64,000 nt of DNA from Zonotrichia leucophrys gambelii. Taxonomy: Eukaryota > Chordata > Aves > Passeriformes > Passerellidae. This document shows positions 12,346 to 23,930 of the stretch, one piece after another (position 1 is the stretch's first letter; the number at the start of each line of letters is the position of its first letter). The stretch lies in NCBI RefSeq assembly GCF_028769735.1, contig NC_088177.1, positions 10,666,599 to 10,730,598 on the forward strand. Direction: 5' to 3'. The notes beneath the pieces are model-generated. The model saw nothing but the letters and a program-made list of their open reading frames with translations, was not told the origin of the DNA and did no database searches. A program made the position numbers and the translations under genes.

Positions 12346-13652
12346 AGGAAGGGGTGGATGGTTTGCTCTGAGTCTCACCTCTCTCCTGGGGCTTTTCAGG
12401 GAGTGCAGGAAAGGCAGGAGTGCTGCCAGCAGAGCCAGGCACTCGGGATGGCTGGGATATGCTGAGGATGGAGCAGCTCCATGATGAGTGGTGCTGATGC
12501 TCCTCTGCATCAGAGATGAAGGAAAGCCCTTTGCCAAGGCCCATTTCTCCCTGACTTTCTGCATGGGCCTAGGAGTCGGACCGTTACATTACTTTTCCTG
12601 CTCCTAAATTGTTCCCTGCTGCCTTGTGAAAGTATGATTAATATTCTTCAGGACTCTGTTATTAATTCTTCATTACAGCGTAGTCACACAAAAGGCAAGG
12701 GGAATATTATGTCTGGCTTGTTGCACCTCACCAACCATTTCAATAAATATCTTAAAGAACAGAGGGTGTGCAGAGAATGAAGAGTACCAGGGACTGCTTA
12801 CATTTTGCACTGCAGAATAGATCACTAATCTGTCTGATTTAATAAAAAAATTGTACAGAGCAGAGTTAAATCATAGAACTGCATGTTGGAAGTAGAGTAC
12901 TGTGAATGTGCCTTAATATATTCAGCACTGAGATGGATATGTATTATATATGTTATTTATTTTAGCTGCACAAAGGCAAAAAGGTGGCTTTTATATGCTA
13001 TACTGTTCTAATAAATATGGTGGTTCCAAAACTAAATTATGAACGGCATTAAAAATGAAGTGCTTCCCAAACATGCAACCTGTACATAAAGAATATCCTA
13101 TGGGGAGAAAAAGAGCTAAAAGAATTCACCAGTGAATAAATACAGCACAGCATAATTACAGGCTCCTGTGTTTTTCAGCCAGGGTACAATCATACAGTTT
13201 ACTCAAAAGTCTTCTAATAGCCTCTGGGTACATACTGCATTTAGGAGAAAGCTTTCTATTGTGAGCTCTCTCCCCTCCCTGCCTGGCCCTCCACACTCTT
13301 TAAATGTACTTTTGGGAAAAAGTCTGCACTTGAAAGGGGATGGAGCAGATTCTGGAAGAAATAATTGGCTTTTCTGAAGTTCTAATTCTGACCATTCTCC
13401 CTTTCTCAGATCCTCCCCAAGTCCGAATTCTGCTGATGTTCATAGCTGCTTTTCACTTGACTCTGGCTGACCTTGGACCACATATGTTTTTGCTAGGTCC
13501 AAAATTTATTTATTCATTATCCTTCTCTGACTATTAAAAAGAGGAAGATATTAATAATTAATTTATTCTAAGCTGTCACCCTACCATGTTTAGTTAAGGC
13601 AATTTAGCAAATCAGTCACTTTACAGAGACTGCACTACCATGGTAATCCAGC

Positions 13653-13668
13653 ATGTGTGATCACACAT
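13653..13668. repeat. 16-bp perfect palindrome
   Basis: ATGTGTGA/TCACACAT is a perfect 16-bp palindrome. A second, 10-bp palindrome (TACCATGGTA) lies eight bases upstream at 13636-13645. It could be a dimeric transcription-factor site or chance. Confidence 0.7.
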
Positions 13669-14078
13669 ATTTAGTGCCCCCTTTCCCCCATTTCCATCTC
13701 CTGGCAACATGGGAAGAGCAAGAATATAAAGGAACAATTCAGCAAAGTTCTAATTGTTGTTCCAAACTTTTAGGGAGGAGTAATTCTGAAGTAATGTGAC
13801 ATTGTGAGTGCAGCTCCATCTGTTAGTGCCAATTAATTAGGGTTTCAGCTATTCCACCACCAAGCCCAATGAGAGCTGGTTCTGCTAATATTTCCCCTGC
13901 AGGTCACAGATACTCACAAAAACACTGTCAGTTTTGGGAGATTTAGAAACATTTATATACAGTACTTTGACTCTTTATTTTGAGACTTCTACACCACAGG
14001 AAAAATCTTATTGGAAATCCAGTCAGAAAGATCTTTTATAGAGATTACTGACTTTAAAAGGACCCAAATAGAGTATCT

Positions 14079-14111
14079 TAAATCCATTTGTCATTGATAC
14101 AAATGGATTTA
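14079..14111. repeat. Perfect 13-bp inverted repeat with 7-nt loop
   Basis: Arms TAAATCCATTTGT (14079-14091) and ACAAATGGATTTA (14099-14111) pair fully around CATTGAT. At 33 nt it is too short for a typical miRNA precursor. It is flanked by AT-rich unique DNA. Confidence 0.8.
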
Positions 14112-14881
14112 CCTTTTTCTTGCTTTGATCAATGGGAATTTGGTAGTTTGTGAGGGAGTTAAGCTTTCCAAAGCTCTCCAAAGGAAAAAAAAAATAAAAT
14201 GCTGCTACAGGTTGTGTTTGTGGAAGCACCAACTGGCAAGAATGATAAAATGTGACTGATTTCCTAAAGCATGAAATCAAAGCTTGCTTTGTTCAGAGCA
14301 TTAGCACATTTTCTTTTGACTGTGTATTTATTATAGAAGGTGCACTTTAAAAAAGGAGAGCTAGAATAAAGCTATTGGGATTGAGATCATGGGGATATTG
14401 AATCAAACCCAGGTTCACCCAGTTAACCACTAACAGAGGTTTGTATTAAGATACATTTTAAAGCAGTCCTGGGATCCAAAAATAAACTGCCTAGATAAGA
14501 ATCTGAATGGGCTCAAGAATCCTGTTCTTTTTATGAATGCAGGCAGAGAGGCTAATTCCAAGTGCAGGACAGGCCATGGATAAAGGCAGTTTGCTCCCCC
14601 AACACAAGTGCCTTACAGAGGACACACATTCTAATGAGAAGTGCTGCAGATGAACACTCCTGAGGTGACAATGAGACAAGAGCTTCCTCTCCAAACCCCA
14701 CTCTTCCTACCAACCCCTCTCCTTCCCTGTGCCTTGGCACTCCTAAGAGCTCTCAATCGCTCCTTTCTGTGAAGTATTTGCTGTCTCATTTCCCTCCTGC
14801 TCATCCTTCCCCTGCCTCAGCTCCTCTTTGTTCCCCTAGCAGCAGATTAGACATTATTCCCTCTCCTTCAACAACCAACCT

Positions 14882-15064
14882 CATCTCCAGACATGAGCAG
14901 CCTCTGCCATCCCTGCCTCATCTCCAGACACCCTGTGCAGCCTCTGCCATCCCTGCCTCATCTCCAAACATCCCTGCAGCCTTTGCCATCCCTGCTTTAT
15001 CTCCAAACATGAGCAGCCTCTGCCATCCCTGCCTCATCTCCAAACATCCCTCTGCCATCCCTGC
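14882..15064 (+). repeat. Minisatellite, five units of about 37-40 bp
   Basis: Five diverged tandem units, each opening CATCTCCA(G/A)ACA and closing CTCTGCCATCCCTGC(C)T. Small insertions or deletions account for the length differences. The 105-codon open frame across it (14769-15086) is a by-product of the repeat and is not proposed as a gene. Confidence 0.85.
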
Positions 15065-16560
15065 TGTGGCATCCTGGCATCTCTGAGTGCTGCCTCTGGA
15101 GGAAGAGCATCACTGCCATGTTTATGGATGCACAATTTCCAGTGCCCAGGGAAGCAGCATGGCCAGGCTGAACCAGGACAAGGTGAAAGAGTCCTTCCAA
15201 AAGGAACAAAACTTCCTGACTTCTCCTTCCAGGCTCTTGCCATCATATCCATTTGCCATAGAAGGTAAGAGTTCAGGATTAAACTGTGCAAACATGAACA
15301 ATGACCATGGACCGCTCCAGAACAGACAAATATATGTATTATATTTCATCTTAAACAAACCTTTAATCTTCATGAGAACATGTGATAACTCCAGTCCCAC
15401 ATCTCGAAGGTGAGGTACATCTCACCCCATATGACCTACAGGGTATACTTGTTTTTTATTTAAAACGATTTTGGGATGAGATGAATCATTACACAGAAAA
15501 TAGCTCTTGATCTCTCCAGAGACCACATGGGAAGGAACTTCCACATGATTAGAGTCAGCTGAGATGGAATCTTTCACAGAGAGATGAACAAAGTGTACAA
15601 AGCAGAAAGATTTAATGGAATATTTTGCCTGATTCTCAACTGAAATGTTAATTGGCTACTATTTGTAAACCACAGAATTGTTTAAATGTAGTTAAACAAT
15701 AGAATGTAGTTAGAGAAGCAACTTCTATTTTACTTTGTAGCACTGATGGTCATTTGATAAATTTTGGAAAAGTCAGACATAAGTTGGAATTGCCTCTTAA
15801 CATAAAGACACACCTTTATTCTTTCTTACAAGATGCATGATTCACAGGAAAAATTTCTTTTGTAAGCAATGACCAGTTCAGTATTAAATGACTGATCTTC
15901 ATACCACAAAATAATCTCTTCACATTCAATGTAACAGCCAAACTTGGCAGAGAAAAATACTGAGGAAATGTACTTACAGCTGACATGAAAATATAAAAGA
16001 GATCCAACAATATAAAATAAGCAATAGAGCTTTGATAAAGGAGTGTGGGAAACGCAATTCAGAAATATTCATTCATCAGATAGGTCAGGAGAAGTCTGCA
16101 GTGACATTCTGAATTTGGATTAACTGCACAGGTTTTGATCTGTCTTGTGCTACTTCACCCAGGATATGTAGCAGAGAAGGTTTTCATAGAACCCAAATGA
16201 GCATACAGGATAGAGAAAGAGTAAGGAAATGCTGTTCCAAAAAATCAAATGTGAGCAGATAGACTATGAAAGTTTGGATTCACATTGCATATCCTGAAAA
16301 GATGTAACTTAGAGAATAAAAGCAACTCCACTTACAGCTCATCTGCAGGAATGTGCTAAACCTGTTACTTTACTCATATTCAGTTAGCAAAATCAGAAAG
16401 GTTCCTCTTAAATCAATGAGCCTGCTCTTGAGGTGACAGCATCACACCCAGTGCTCCTCCTGGTGCAAACACAGCACAGATGTCTGGGACAGATAATCCC
16501 CAATATCTGCAGAGCACAGTGGGGAGCACTGGTCATCCTAATATTGACTCTGGGTTAGAT

Positions 16561-16602
16561 GACAGATGCATGACAATGACAGATTCACGACAATGACAGA
16601 TT
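16561..16602 (+). repeat. 17-bp tandem repeat, about 2.4 copies
   Basis: GACAGAT followed by a 10-bp variable part ending CGACAAT or TGACAAT, repeated twice and then begun a third time. Confidence 0.75.
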
Positions 16603-17082
16603 TCCAGAGCATGCCAAAGTGGAATTAGCATTCTCATGAAATCAAAGTAGCTAAAAGAGAAAACATTTTTTTGCTTGGATTAAACCTTAATAGGCCTTGA
16701 CATCTTAAAGATTTACTGCACATTTATTGCAATCAAACTCCCCATACAAACAGAGATAAGGTCTGGATGAGGGAACAACCTCTCCTCCAGCAGGCCAGCC
16801 AGAAACACTTCACCTTCAGGAGTATGAGAACACTACTGCAGAGTATTTCCTGACCTCTGAACTCACTCATTCTGAACTGACCATTAGAATTCCCCACATG
16901 TTGGAAAGGATCAGCTCTTGTCCTCATTTTCTGAGGGACAACCTTAAACACCAAAGAAATTCTCTGTAGAATGGCTCATCAGGGATTTCAGAGCAAGCCA
17001 CTGCACTGATCACAGACAGGCTGCCCTGACCATGATCTTCCTCTCCTGCTTCCAACATGCCAGGCCTGAGGGAGATGCCTTT

Positions 17083-17272
17083 GATCACAGAATGGTTTGG
17101 GTAGGAAGGGACTCCAAAGCCCACCTTGTTCCACCCCTTGCCATGATTCCCACTATCCCAGGTTGCTCCAAGCCCTGCCCAATCTGGCTTTGAACACTTC
17201 CAGGGATGGAGAATCCACAGCTTTTCTGGGCAAACTGAGCCAGGGCCTCACCAACCTCAAATGAAGATTCTT
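17083..17272 (-). mobile_element. CR1 LINE fragment, minus strand
   Basis: Begins GATCACAGAATGGTTTGGGT and continues GAAGGGACTCCAAAGCCCA, CCAGGTTGCTCCAAGCCC and ACACTTCCAGGGATGGAGA, all reverse complements of the CR1 3' region. About 190 bp with no coding capacity. Confidence 0.92.
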
Positions 17273-19450
17273 CACACAAGTGAAGAAGTATCAGTGCTCT
17301 TTTCAAAATTCCTCATCTGGAATACTATAAACACTAGTTTAACAGCTCAGTCTAAGTGGAAAAGCTGGCAAATCCAAGAGGAAGATCTAGGAAATGAGGA
17401 GCCTGGAAGATGTAATGTAGCAGATCCAAACTAGGGTCTGAGTGAGGATGAGTCTGATGTGATAATGCAGGCTGCAAGAGAAAAGGTGGTGTTTCAGGGA
17501 AAGATTTTAAGTGAAAGTATGAATCGACCAATTATGAATAAATGTAACCTAGAAAGAAAAAGCATTAGACTCATGAAGGCTTCAAACAGCCTTCCAGTAG
17601 AAATAGTGGGGAGCAAAAAGAAGAAAAAAAAGCAGCTATCTTTTTTTTTAAACAGAGCTTGAAACTTTACTCTTGAGGAATAAAACCCTCTGTGATTGCT
17701 ACCTTGAGAATGACACCACAATATCTGTGGTTTAGGACATCAATTGATTTTCAGTGGGAGTCGAGGTAAAACCAGTGCACTAAACAAAGCTCTGAAGAGC
17801 AGAGAATGATGGAGCACAGGAAAGGTCAGCCTGTTCCAAGAGGGTGGGAAGCTTTCCAGCCTCTGTCACAGCCCAGCTGAACCCAGTGGTTTTGCAGTCC
17901 TTTCAGTGGAATATGAAACTCTCAATATGGCATTGAGCTTTTCACTCACACACGTGTTCAGGCAGCTTTCAGTGCCTGAGAATTGTCAGGCACACCAGCA
18001 GTCACTTGCCACCCAACCTTTCTAAAGGTCGCTAAGTTAATGGATCTAACATTTAGAGACGTGTTTTACCCTTTGTACATTCCTGTTAACTTCCACGGGG
18101 TAGCAAGGGGCAAGATTACTGCAAACTTCCCTCCTTTGGTTAATTTATCTGTAGAAAGACTTAGAAAAACTTGCAATACAAAAAGCATTTCATTTGAGAG
18201 GGAGAGCAATGGACACAGACATTATATGCAGAGAAGATGGAAAGGCAAATAGGAAGGAAAAGACATGAAACAGAAATGTTTTGGTAATAAATGCCAGCCT
18301 ACCTGAATTTGAAGGCAATGAAAAGAAAAAGCAGATTAAAAAAAGATGCAAATAACAATATTTTGAATTGCTAAAGATATTGTTTTCTCTTTGGAATAAC
18401 TGTTTTATCATACACGTTAAAATGTGTGATTTGCTTCATTAATCACACTCATTTCCCACCCAGAGGTAGGCATATGATCACAACCTGTTTCACAGGACTG
18501 AGATAAAAAGCTTGAGCTTTTATTTTCTTTCATTTGAATGTTCAGTCTGATTACTGTGAAAAACACTGCCACCCCAAAAAGTTTAAATGCTTTGTATCTG
18601 AATGCACAGGCTGCAATAGCCAGCAGCATCTTTTGCCTATCTGTAGTTGCAATTCCAAATTCCCTTTCTGACTTGGGAAAGAGAGATCAGTGATTTATTA
18701 CTCTACAGGTTACCAAGAATAAAGGCTTTGATTCTAGATTTTTCAGCTTGGGGAGAGCAAACCCAGCTGCAGCATGAGTTAAAAGGGGAAGAAGAAGAGC
18801 TAAACCCAAGCCACAGAAATGCTTTGACTTAAAACAACATTTAATAATGGAGGGAATAATGAGGACTTAAAAAACCCCATTCTGGACAAACTGAATGGAG
18901 CCCAACATTAAGGGTTAGAAATCACAGGGAAATTACTTACTGAATGATCAAAAGAAAGGAATGGCAGGTCATTCTAACAAAGCAACTGAGAAAGGTAAAG
19001 TTCAGCAATTCTACAGCCTAAATGCTTCTCCCTAAGATGCATTAAGTGAAATTCATTTAATATGAAGAAAGCTTCTGAATTTACAGGCAGAATTTGTCTT
19101 TGTGCAGGTCCCAAGGAGAACAGGCAGGCGAGATCGCATTGAATAACAATCACGAGGAGAAGGGGAACATTTTCAAAGACAAAAGAAGCCAGTGCAGGAC
19201 TGCCTGGAAAAGGGCATTATTCTCTCTGCAAAAAAGAACTCTGGATGAACAACAGGCAGAGCTTCAAAATATTTTTCAGTCAATATGTTAGTCAATCCAG
19301 CCAGAGCTGCTTTTACAAAGGCAAATGAGTTCCCTGTTATTTATCACTGAAAGTATTGCATGGGTATGAAATTACAGAGGATTCATTAAAACTGTGCTCT
19401 TGAGCAGGTGGTTTTCCTGGAACTAAAAGTAGAAAAGATAAATCTTTAAT

Positions 19451-19462
19451 AAAAAAAAAAAA
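19451..19462. repeat. poly-A tract
   Basis: Twelve consecutive A residues. No LINE or retropseudogene body is recognisable upstream. Confidence 0.9.
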
Positions 19463-20890
19463 GTAGAAAAAGAAATTATACTAAAGTAGGAAACAGAAGT
19501 CAGATTTGCAGCTGGTATAACCTGGAAGGGATTCTTTGCCTTCCCATTGAGGACACACTGGTGTGAAGCAGCTGCCCAATGAAAGCAGTGTCCTTCTTTT
19601 CTCACCTATTCATCATTTTTACTTTCCTCTAGTCCTTATTTCATTCCACTGCAACAATGAGCAGAAGAGAAAGGGAGAAAAAGGTACTTGTTTCTCTTGA
19701 GTTTTCCCATTGCTCCCTGCCCATCATCCACAAAGCCAATGCTACTGGATTTTTCTTGGGTTTTACCTTTTTTCCACAAATGATATCCCAGCAGCAAATC
19801 CCCTGCTTTCCACATGAAGAATGGTTGTGACAAGCCCCTGGCAGAGCTGCAGCTGGGCCATGGCTCCTGGCTCAGCACAGGAATTACCTTTACACAGCAG
19901 CCATGGGTCATGGCTCAGCTCTGCACTGAGCAGGACCTGCCTGCTGAGGCAAGGGCTCTGTCTTGGTGTGCTCAAAAAATCCTGGCCTGCATCTCCAGCC
20001 CCTGTACAACAGTGGACATGCTTTGGAGTTACACAAATGTCAACTCTCTAGGGGGGAAAACAGCATAGAAAAAACAGGCCACAGCTTTTCAGCATGAGAA
20101 AACTGAAATTCACATCTCCAAGTTAAGTGACCTCAGCTGATGTTCTTGTTTATTGCTTTAAATGTCTTTCTTGGAAAGATCAAGCCTGCATCTACCTGAT
20201 TTCTTCAGTATCAGCCACAGCATCCCTAGAGTTGTGTGTCTTTGGTACTGCAAAGCAGAGGTGACACCTTCTTTGCCACTTGTGTCCAGAAGTTAGATGA
20301 GCTCCAAGCTCAGAGGGTGAGCTCTAGAACTCCTAAACCAAGAGGACATGTTCTTATCAACACTGGGTCTCATGAACCTGCATTTTAGTAAATTCCAGCT
20401 AAGCCTAACAGTCATTTTACCTTACTAAATTTGTTCTCTTCTCTCTGATAATTTGTGTGTGTGCCTGCTTCCCTAAAAGCTCCAGGTATAACAATTTTAT
20501 TTATGTTAAAACAAATTGTTGCTTAAAGGAACAGGATAGGATTGGCATGTTCACAAATGGGAACAGATTTCTCAAATCGTCTCAATCTCAAACCCTTGTG
20601 TGCCAGAAGGGATTGTGTGCACTTAGAGCATTTTCCTCATTAAACACTAAGTGTTGGGGCAATATAAAATTGCTGACATTTTTCTAATGTACCGTTGCTT
20701 TGGAATACAGCTTTTTATTCCATTGGAGTTCAAGTGGCTGGGTTGCATGTGAATAACTAAAAATAGTACCAGCAAAACAAATTTACCTATGGTTGCTGGA
20801 GGAAAAAAGAACCCTGCAATTTAGCTGGCCAAGAGTGAAGAGAAACATGGCCACCCCAACTCAAGGAAACTCCAAGGCAGTAACTGGATC

Positions 20891-20905
20891 ACAACAACAA
20901 CAACA
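20891..20905. repeat. (CAA)n simple repeat
   Basis: Five tandem CAA/ACA units. Confidence 0.85.
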
Positions 20906-21051
20906 GATCATATTTGATTACATATGACCTGGTTTGGGAGAGCTCCATCTGCATTTATAAACATGTAGTGGCACTGATCTTCACCAGCATCCCCCTCATT
21001 CCCTTTGCTGAGTTTTCATCCCTTCTGCACACATAGGTGCCCCTCAGCCCC

Positions 21052-21485
21052 AAGGAGTGTCATGGACATATTTTATGAAAAGTCTTTTTGTTGGATTTTT
21101 CTCCTGAGAAGCTGAGAGGTCTCAGAAACGAAATGTAACCAATGATTATCTGCTGCTGTGGAATGCAACAGGTGGGTCTGTGATTGGTCTCATGTGGTTG
21201 TTTTTACTTGATGACCAATGACAGCCACCTGTGTTGAGGCTGTGAGCGGTCAAGATTTTATTATCATTCCATTCTATTCCTTTCAAGCCTTCTGATGTAA
21301 TCCTTTCTTCTATTCTTTTAGTATAGTTTTAGAATATAATTTTCTTTTATTTTAATATATATCATAAAATAATAAATCAGCCTTCTGAAACTTGCAGTCA
21401 AGATTCTCATCTCTTCCCTCATCCTGGGACCCCTGTGAACATCACCTCATTTGGTGACCTCGAGTGAGGAACTGCCCCAAAGGAG
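21052..21485 (+). mobile_element. ERVK-like LTR plus primer-binding site
   Basis: An LTR (21058-21449, about 392 bp) starts TGTCATGGACATATTTTATG, has CCAAT-type boxes, an AT-rich run and AATAAA at 21371-21376, and ends …CACCTCA. It is followed after two T residues by TGGTGACCTCGAGTGAG (from 21452), which matches the tRNA-Trp primer-binding site of alpharetrovirus-type elements with one substitution and one missing base. Only some 12 bp of leader follow. The 6-mer AAGGAG lies on both outer flanks (21052-21057 and 21480-21485). So this is an LTR with its primer site, but no internal genes, polypurine tract or second LTR. The family matches 46460-46835. Confidence 0.85.
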
Positions 21486-22049
21486 AGCTTGCTCCCTTTT
21501 CCACAGAGAGTGTTTCTCTGCCCAGTTGCTGTTACATGATATATCAAGATGAAAATCAGAAAACCCACCTCGGTCCTTCACCTCCCTCTCAAAAGCTGCT
21601 ATGTCCTCTCTACCTTTCTCTGGAACTAAATTTAAGTTCTTAAAATAGCTCAGGAGTGTCTCCTGTGTAACAACAGAAAACTTTTAAGTCCCTATGTAAC
21701 ACGAACAATACCCAGTAATCCAGGGATAGAGCAAATAATCCAAGACTTTTAATGTAATAATCTGAAGAGCTTTCCAGAATTCATTTTGGTGAAAAAAATG
21801 CTGTTTGTTATCGAGGAATGGCCACACTTTTCTAGTTCTAACAATCAGCACATATGAAAAGCAGTGCAAAGTGCACAGGAACCAGCCATTCCTGCCAGAA
21901 ACAGCTGCTTGTGTTGATCCAGCTGTATTCCCTGAGCACTGGGATGAGTACACTCCGTTCAAACCCACCCCTTCCCAGGTTTCTCTTTCCTGAGGCACAC
22001 ATGTGACAGGGGAGCAATGAAGCTCTGAGCCCAGAAGGAGAGTGTGGAA

Positions 22050-22480
22050 GATAATAGATATTCTCAGAGCAGCAGCCTCACTAAATGCAGATGATATGCA
22101 CTATATGATCCCATTTACGGGCTGTGCCTGCTCGGAGGCACGCTGCATTTGCTCCTCTCGACGGTCGGACACGGATTATCCTCATTGCCGCTTCTTTTAC
22201 GGCTCACAAATGGTGAGCTAAGCCCTTCAGAGGAGTGCAAAGATACAGGCCCTTATCCCAGGAGCTGTGTTAATTCATGCAATAAAACCTGGGGCTTAGG
22301 AACTCGCCTTACTCTCCTGCACACTGCCCGAGTTCAGCTCTTGCTGTTTCTAAACTGGAGAACTGAAGGGGAATATGAGAGAATAATTCAGATTGTTACA
22401 GCGTGAAGGCCTAAGGCAATTAATGCTTCAATCGACAAAGTACTGCATGCATTTCCCTAACAACCAGAGATATGCTAATT
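22050..22480. other. CpG-dense unique block, candidate conserved non-coding element
   Basis: Thirteen CpG dinucleotides lie between about 22118 and 22434, nine of them within 22118-22201. The flanking DNA, like most of the window, is almost free of CpG. No repeat family is recognised. Downstream sit AT-rich cores such as TTAATTCATGCAATAAAA, CAATTAATGC and ATGCTAATTTAG. The mixture resembles known conserved developmental enhancers, but conservation cannot be seen from a single sequence. It could also be the edge of an unrecognised promoter or exon. Confidence 0.35.
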
Positions 22481-22888
22481 TAGGGAAGGAAAAAAAACCC
22501 CACAAACACAATGACTTCTAAAATTTGAACCTGAGAAGTTCAGACACAAAAAATATTAAAACTTTTAAGCGGCACATTTATATGCAGGCATGGCGAGGTG
22601 TTTGTCTCTCCTTCATTTGCATGCACACGTCTGGCAGAGGCAGGCACAGCCTCCCCACTGAGCCTGGCTCGAGGACACAGCTCACCCTCCCTGAATCTGG
22701 TTCTTCCCCACAGAAACAGAGGTGCACAATCACTTCCTGCTGCCCTCAGAGGCCAAATCCTCACTCTGACAAGAGTGACTCTTGATTCCAGCAAAAATGG
22801 TAGAATGTGGAGTGTTTATCCCTTTCCAGAAAGGATTTAACATAATGATCAGGAGACCTTCCTGGAGAATTGCAGAAGGCATCTGGGA

Positions 22889-22954
22889 TAACTTATGTTC
22901 ACCTGCCCCTGTTACTAGCTTTAACTCACATTCACCTGCCCCTGTTACCATCTC
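22889..22954 (+). repeat. 33-bp tandem duplication
   Basis: Two adjacent copies sharing TTCACCTGCCCCTGTTAC, preceded by TAACTTATG and TTAACTCACA. The copies are diverged by several bases. Confidence 0.8.
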
Positions 22955-23912
22955 CTAGGTCAGCGAGTATGTCTGAGTAAACATAGTTTGGTTTTTTGCC
23001 AGAAAATAAATTTAGTTATTATGTGTCTAGTTATTCAGGAAGGATTTCCCACACCTGCAACTGGTTGGCAGCCAAAGTGTAGCTACACATTTAAAATTCC
23101 CTCTAGGAAAGAATACATTGGGAGAGCACTAAGTTACCTGGTGTCTGTAGTTACCTGGGATCTCTCAATCCCAGTTCCTGCTCCCAGCAGCTCTGAAGCT
23201 GCACACAGCAGCAGGCTCCTGTGCACAGTGGCCCCAAGCACAGGCTGTCAGTGCTGGCAGAACAACAGCCAGTGCAGATATTCATATTTCCAGATTGATT
23301 GTGCATCACACACATACCTGCAAGGCTGCAACACGGGAGCAGCGCTCAGACAGCACAAGGCTGACAGTATTACCTTGACAGAGAGTCTTTTTTCATTTGT
23401 TCAGCAGACACAGCCTTTGTACTGCCAAGGGGCAGCTTCTGAGGGACTCTACAATGCTACCCCACAAATGTGCTCCAAACCTTGTCCCTTCACTGCTCAG
23501 TGTCACCGATGGGGCAACTGTCCAGGGAAACAGCAATGAGCAGAGCAGCACACGGATATTCAGCGCACGTCAGGGAATGCAGACAAAGTGACAGGGCTGA
23601 GGGGGGTTTGCTGCTGCAGACAGCTTGTACTATTACATTATTATTCTCTTTAGCTGTCACAGAGCAGACAGAGGGCTGCCTTGACTGGCCAGAATTTCCC
23701 AGTGTCCTCTGTAACATCATGGGAGCTCATCAGCTCCCCACACAAACATCTTTGATCCTCTTCCCTTGCAGTCTGCACACGTGGCACAGCCATCTCAATT
23801 ACTTTGTGAAACACTACATTGTCTTTTTCATCCTTCTCCTAGACCTATCTCTTCCAAAATTATTAATAATAACATTTGCAATATCAGGGAAAAAACCTGA
23901 TATATTTGCATG

Positions 23913-23930
23913 TTTTTTTTTTTTTTTTTT
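23913..23930. repeat. poly-T tract (18 nt)
   Basis: Eighteen consecutive T residues. No retroelement body is identifiable on either side. Confidence 0.9.

Larger units (their letters stand above)
12346..17082. other. unique non-coding DNA, no gene seen
   Basis: No exon or interspersed repeat recognised. It holds two palindromes (13636-13668), a 13-bp-stem hairpin (14079-14111), a minisatellite (14882-15064) and a short 17-bp tandem repeat (16561-16602), each listed separately. Confidence 0.45.
17273..21051. other. unique non-coding DNA, no gene seen
   Basis: AT-rich. Simple tracts include poly-A at 19451-19462 and (CAA)n at 20891-20905. Open frames are all 91 codons or fewer and unremarkable. 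Confidence 0.5.

Noticed and set aside
12008..12544. 178-codon open frame, minus strand
   Set aside because: Spans an LTR end, unique DNA and an antisense CR1 fragment. Composite and not a gene.
14769..15086. 105-codon repetitive frame
   Set aside because: Produced by the minisatellite, whose unit lengths vary and would not keep frame under selection.
22988..23539. 183-codon open frame, plus strand, with ten or more cysteines
   Set aside because: No recognisable fold, no signal peptide, irregular cysteine spacing, no splice or promoter context. Expected by chance in 64 kb.
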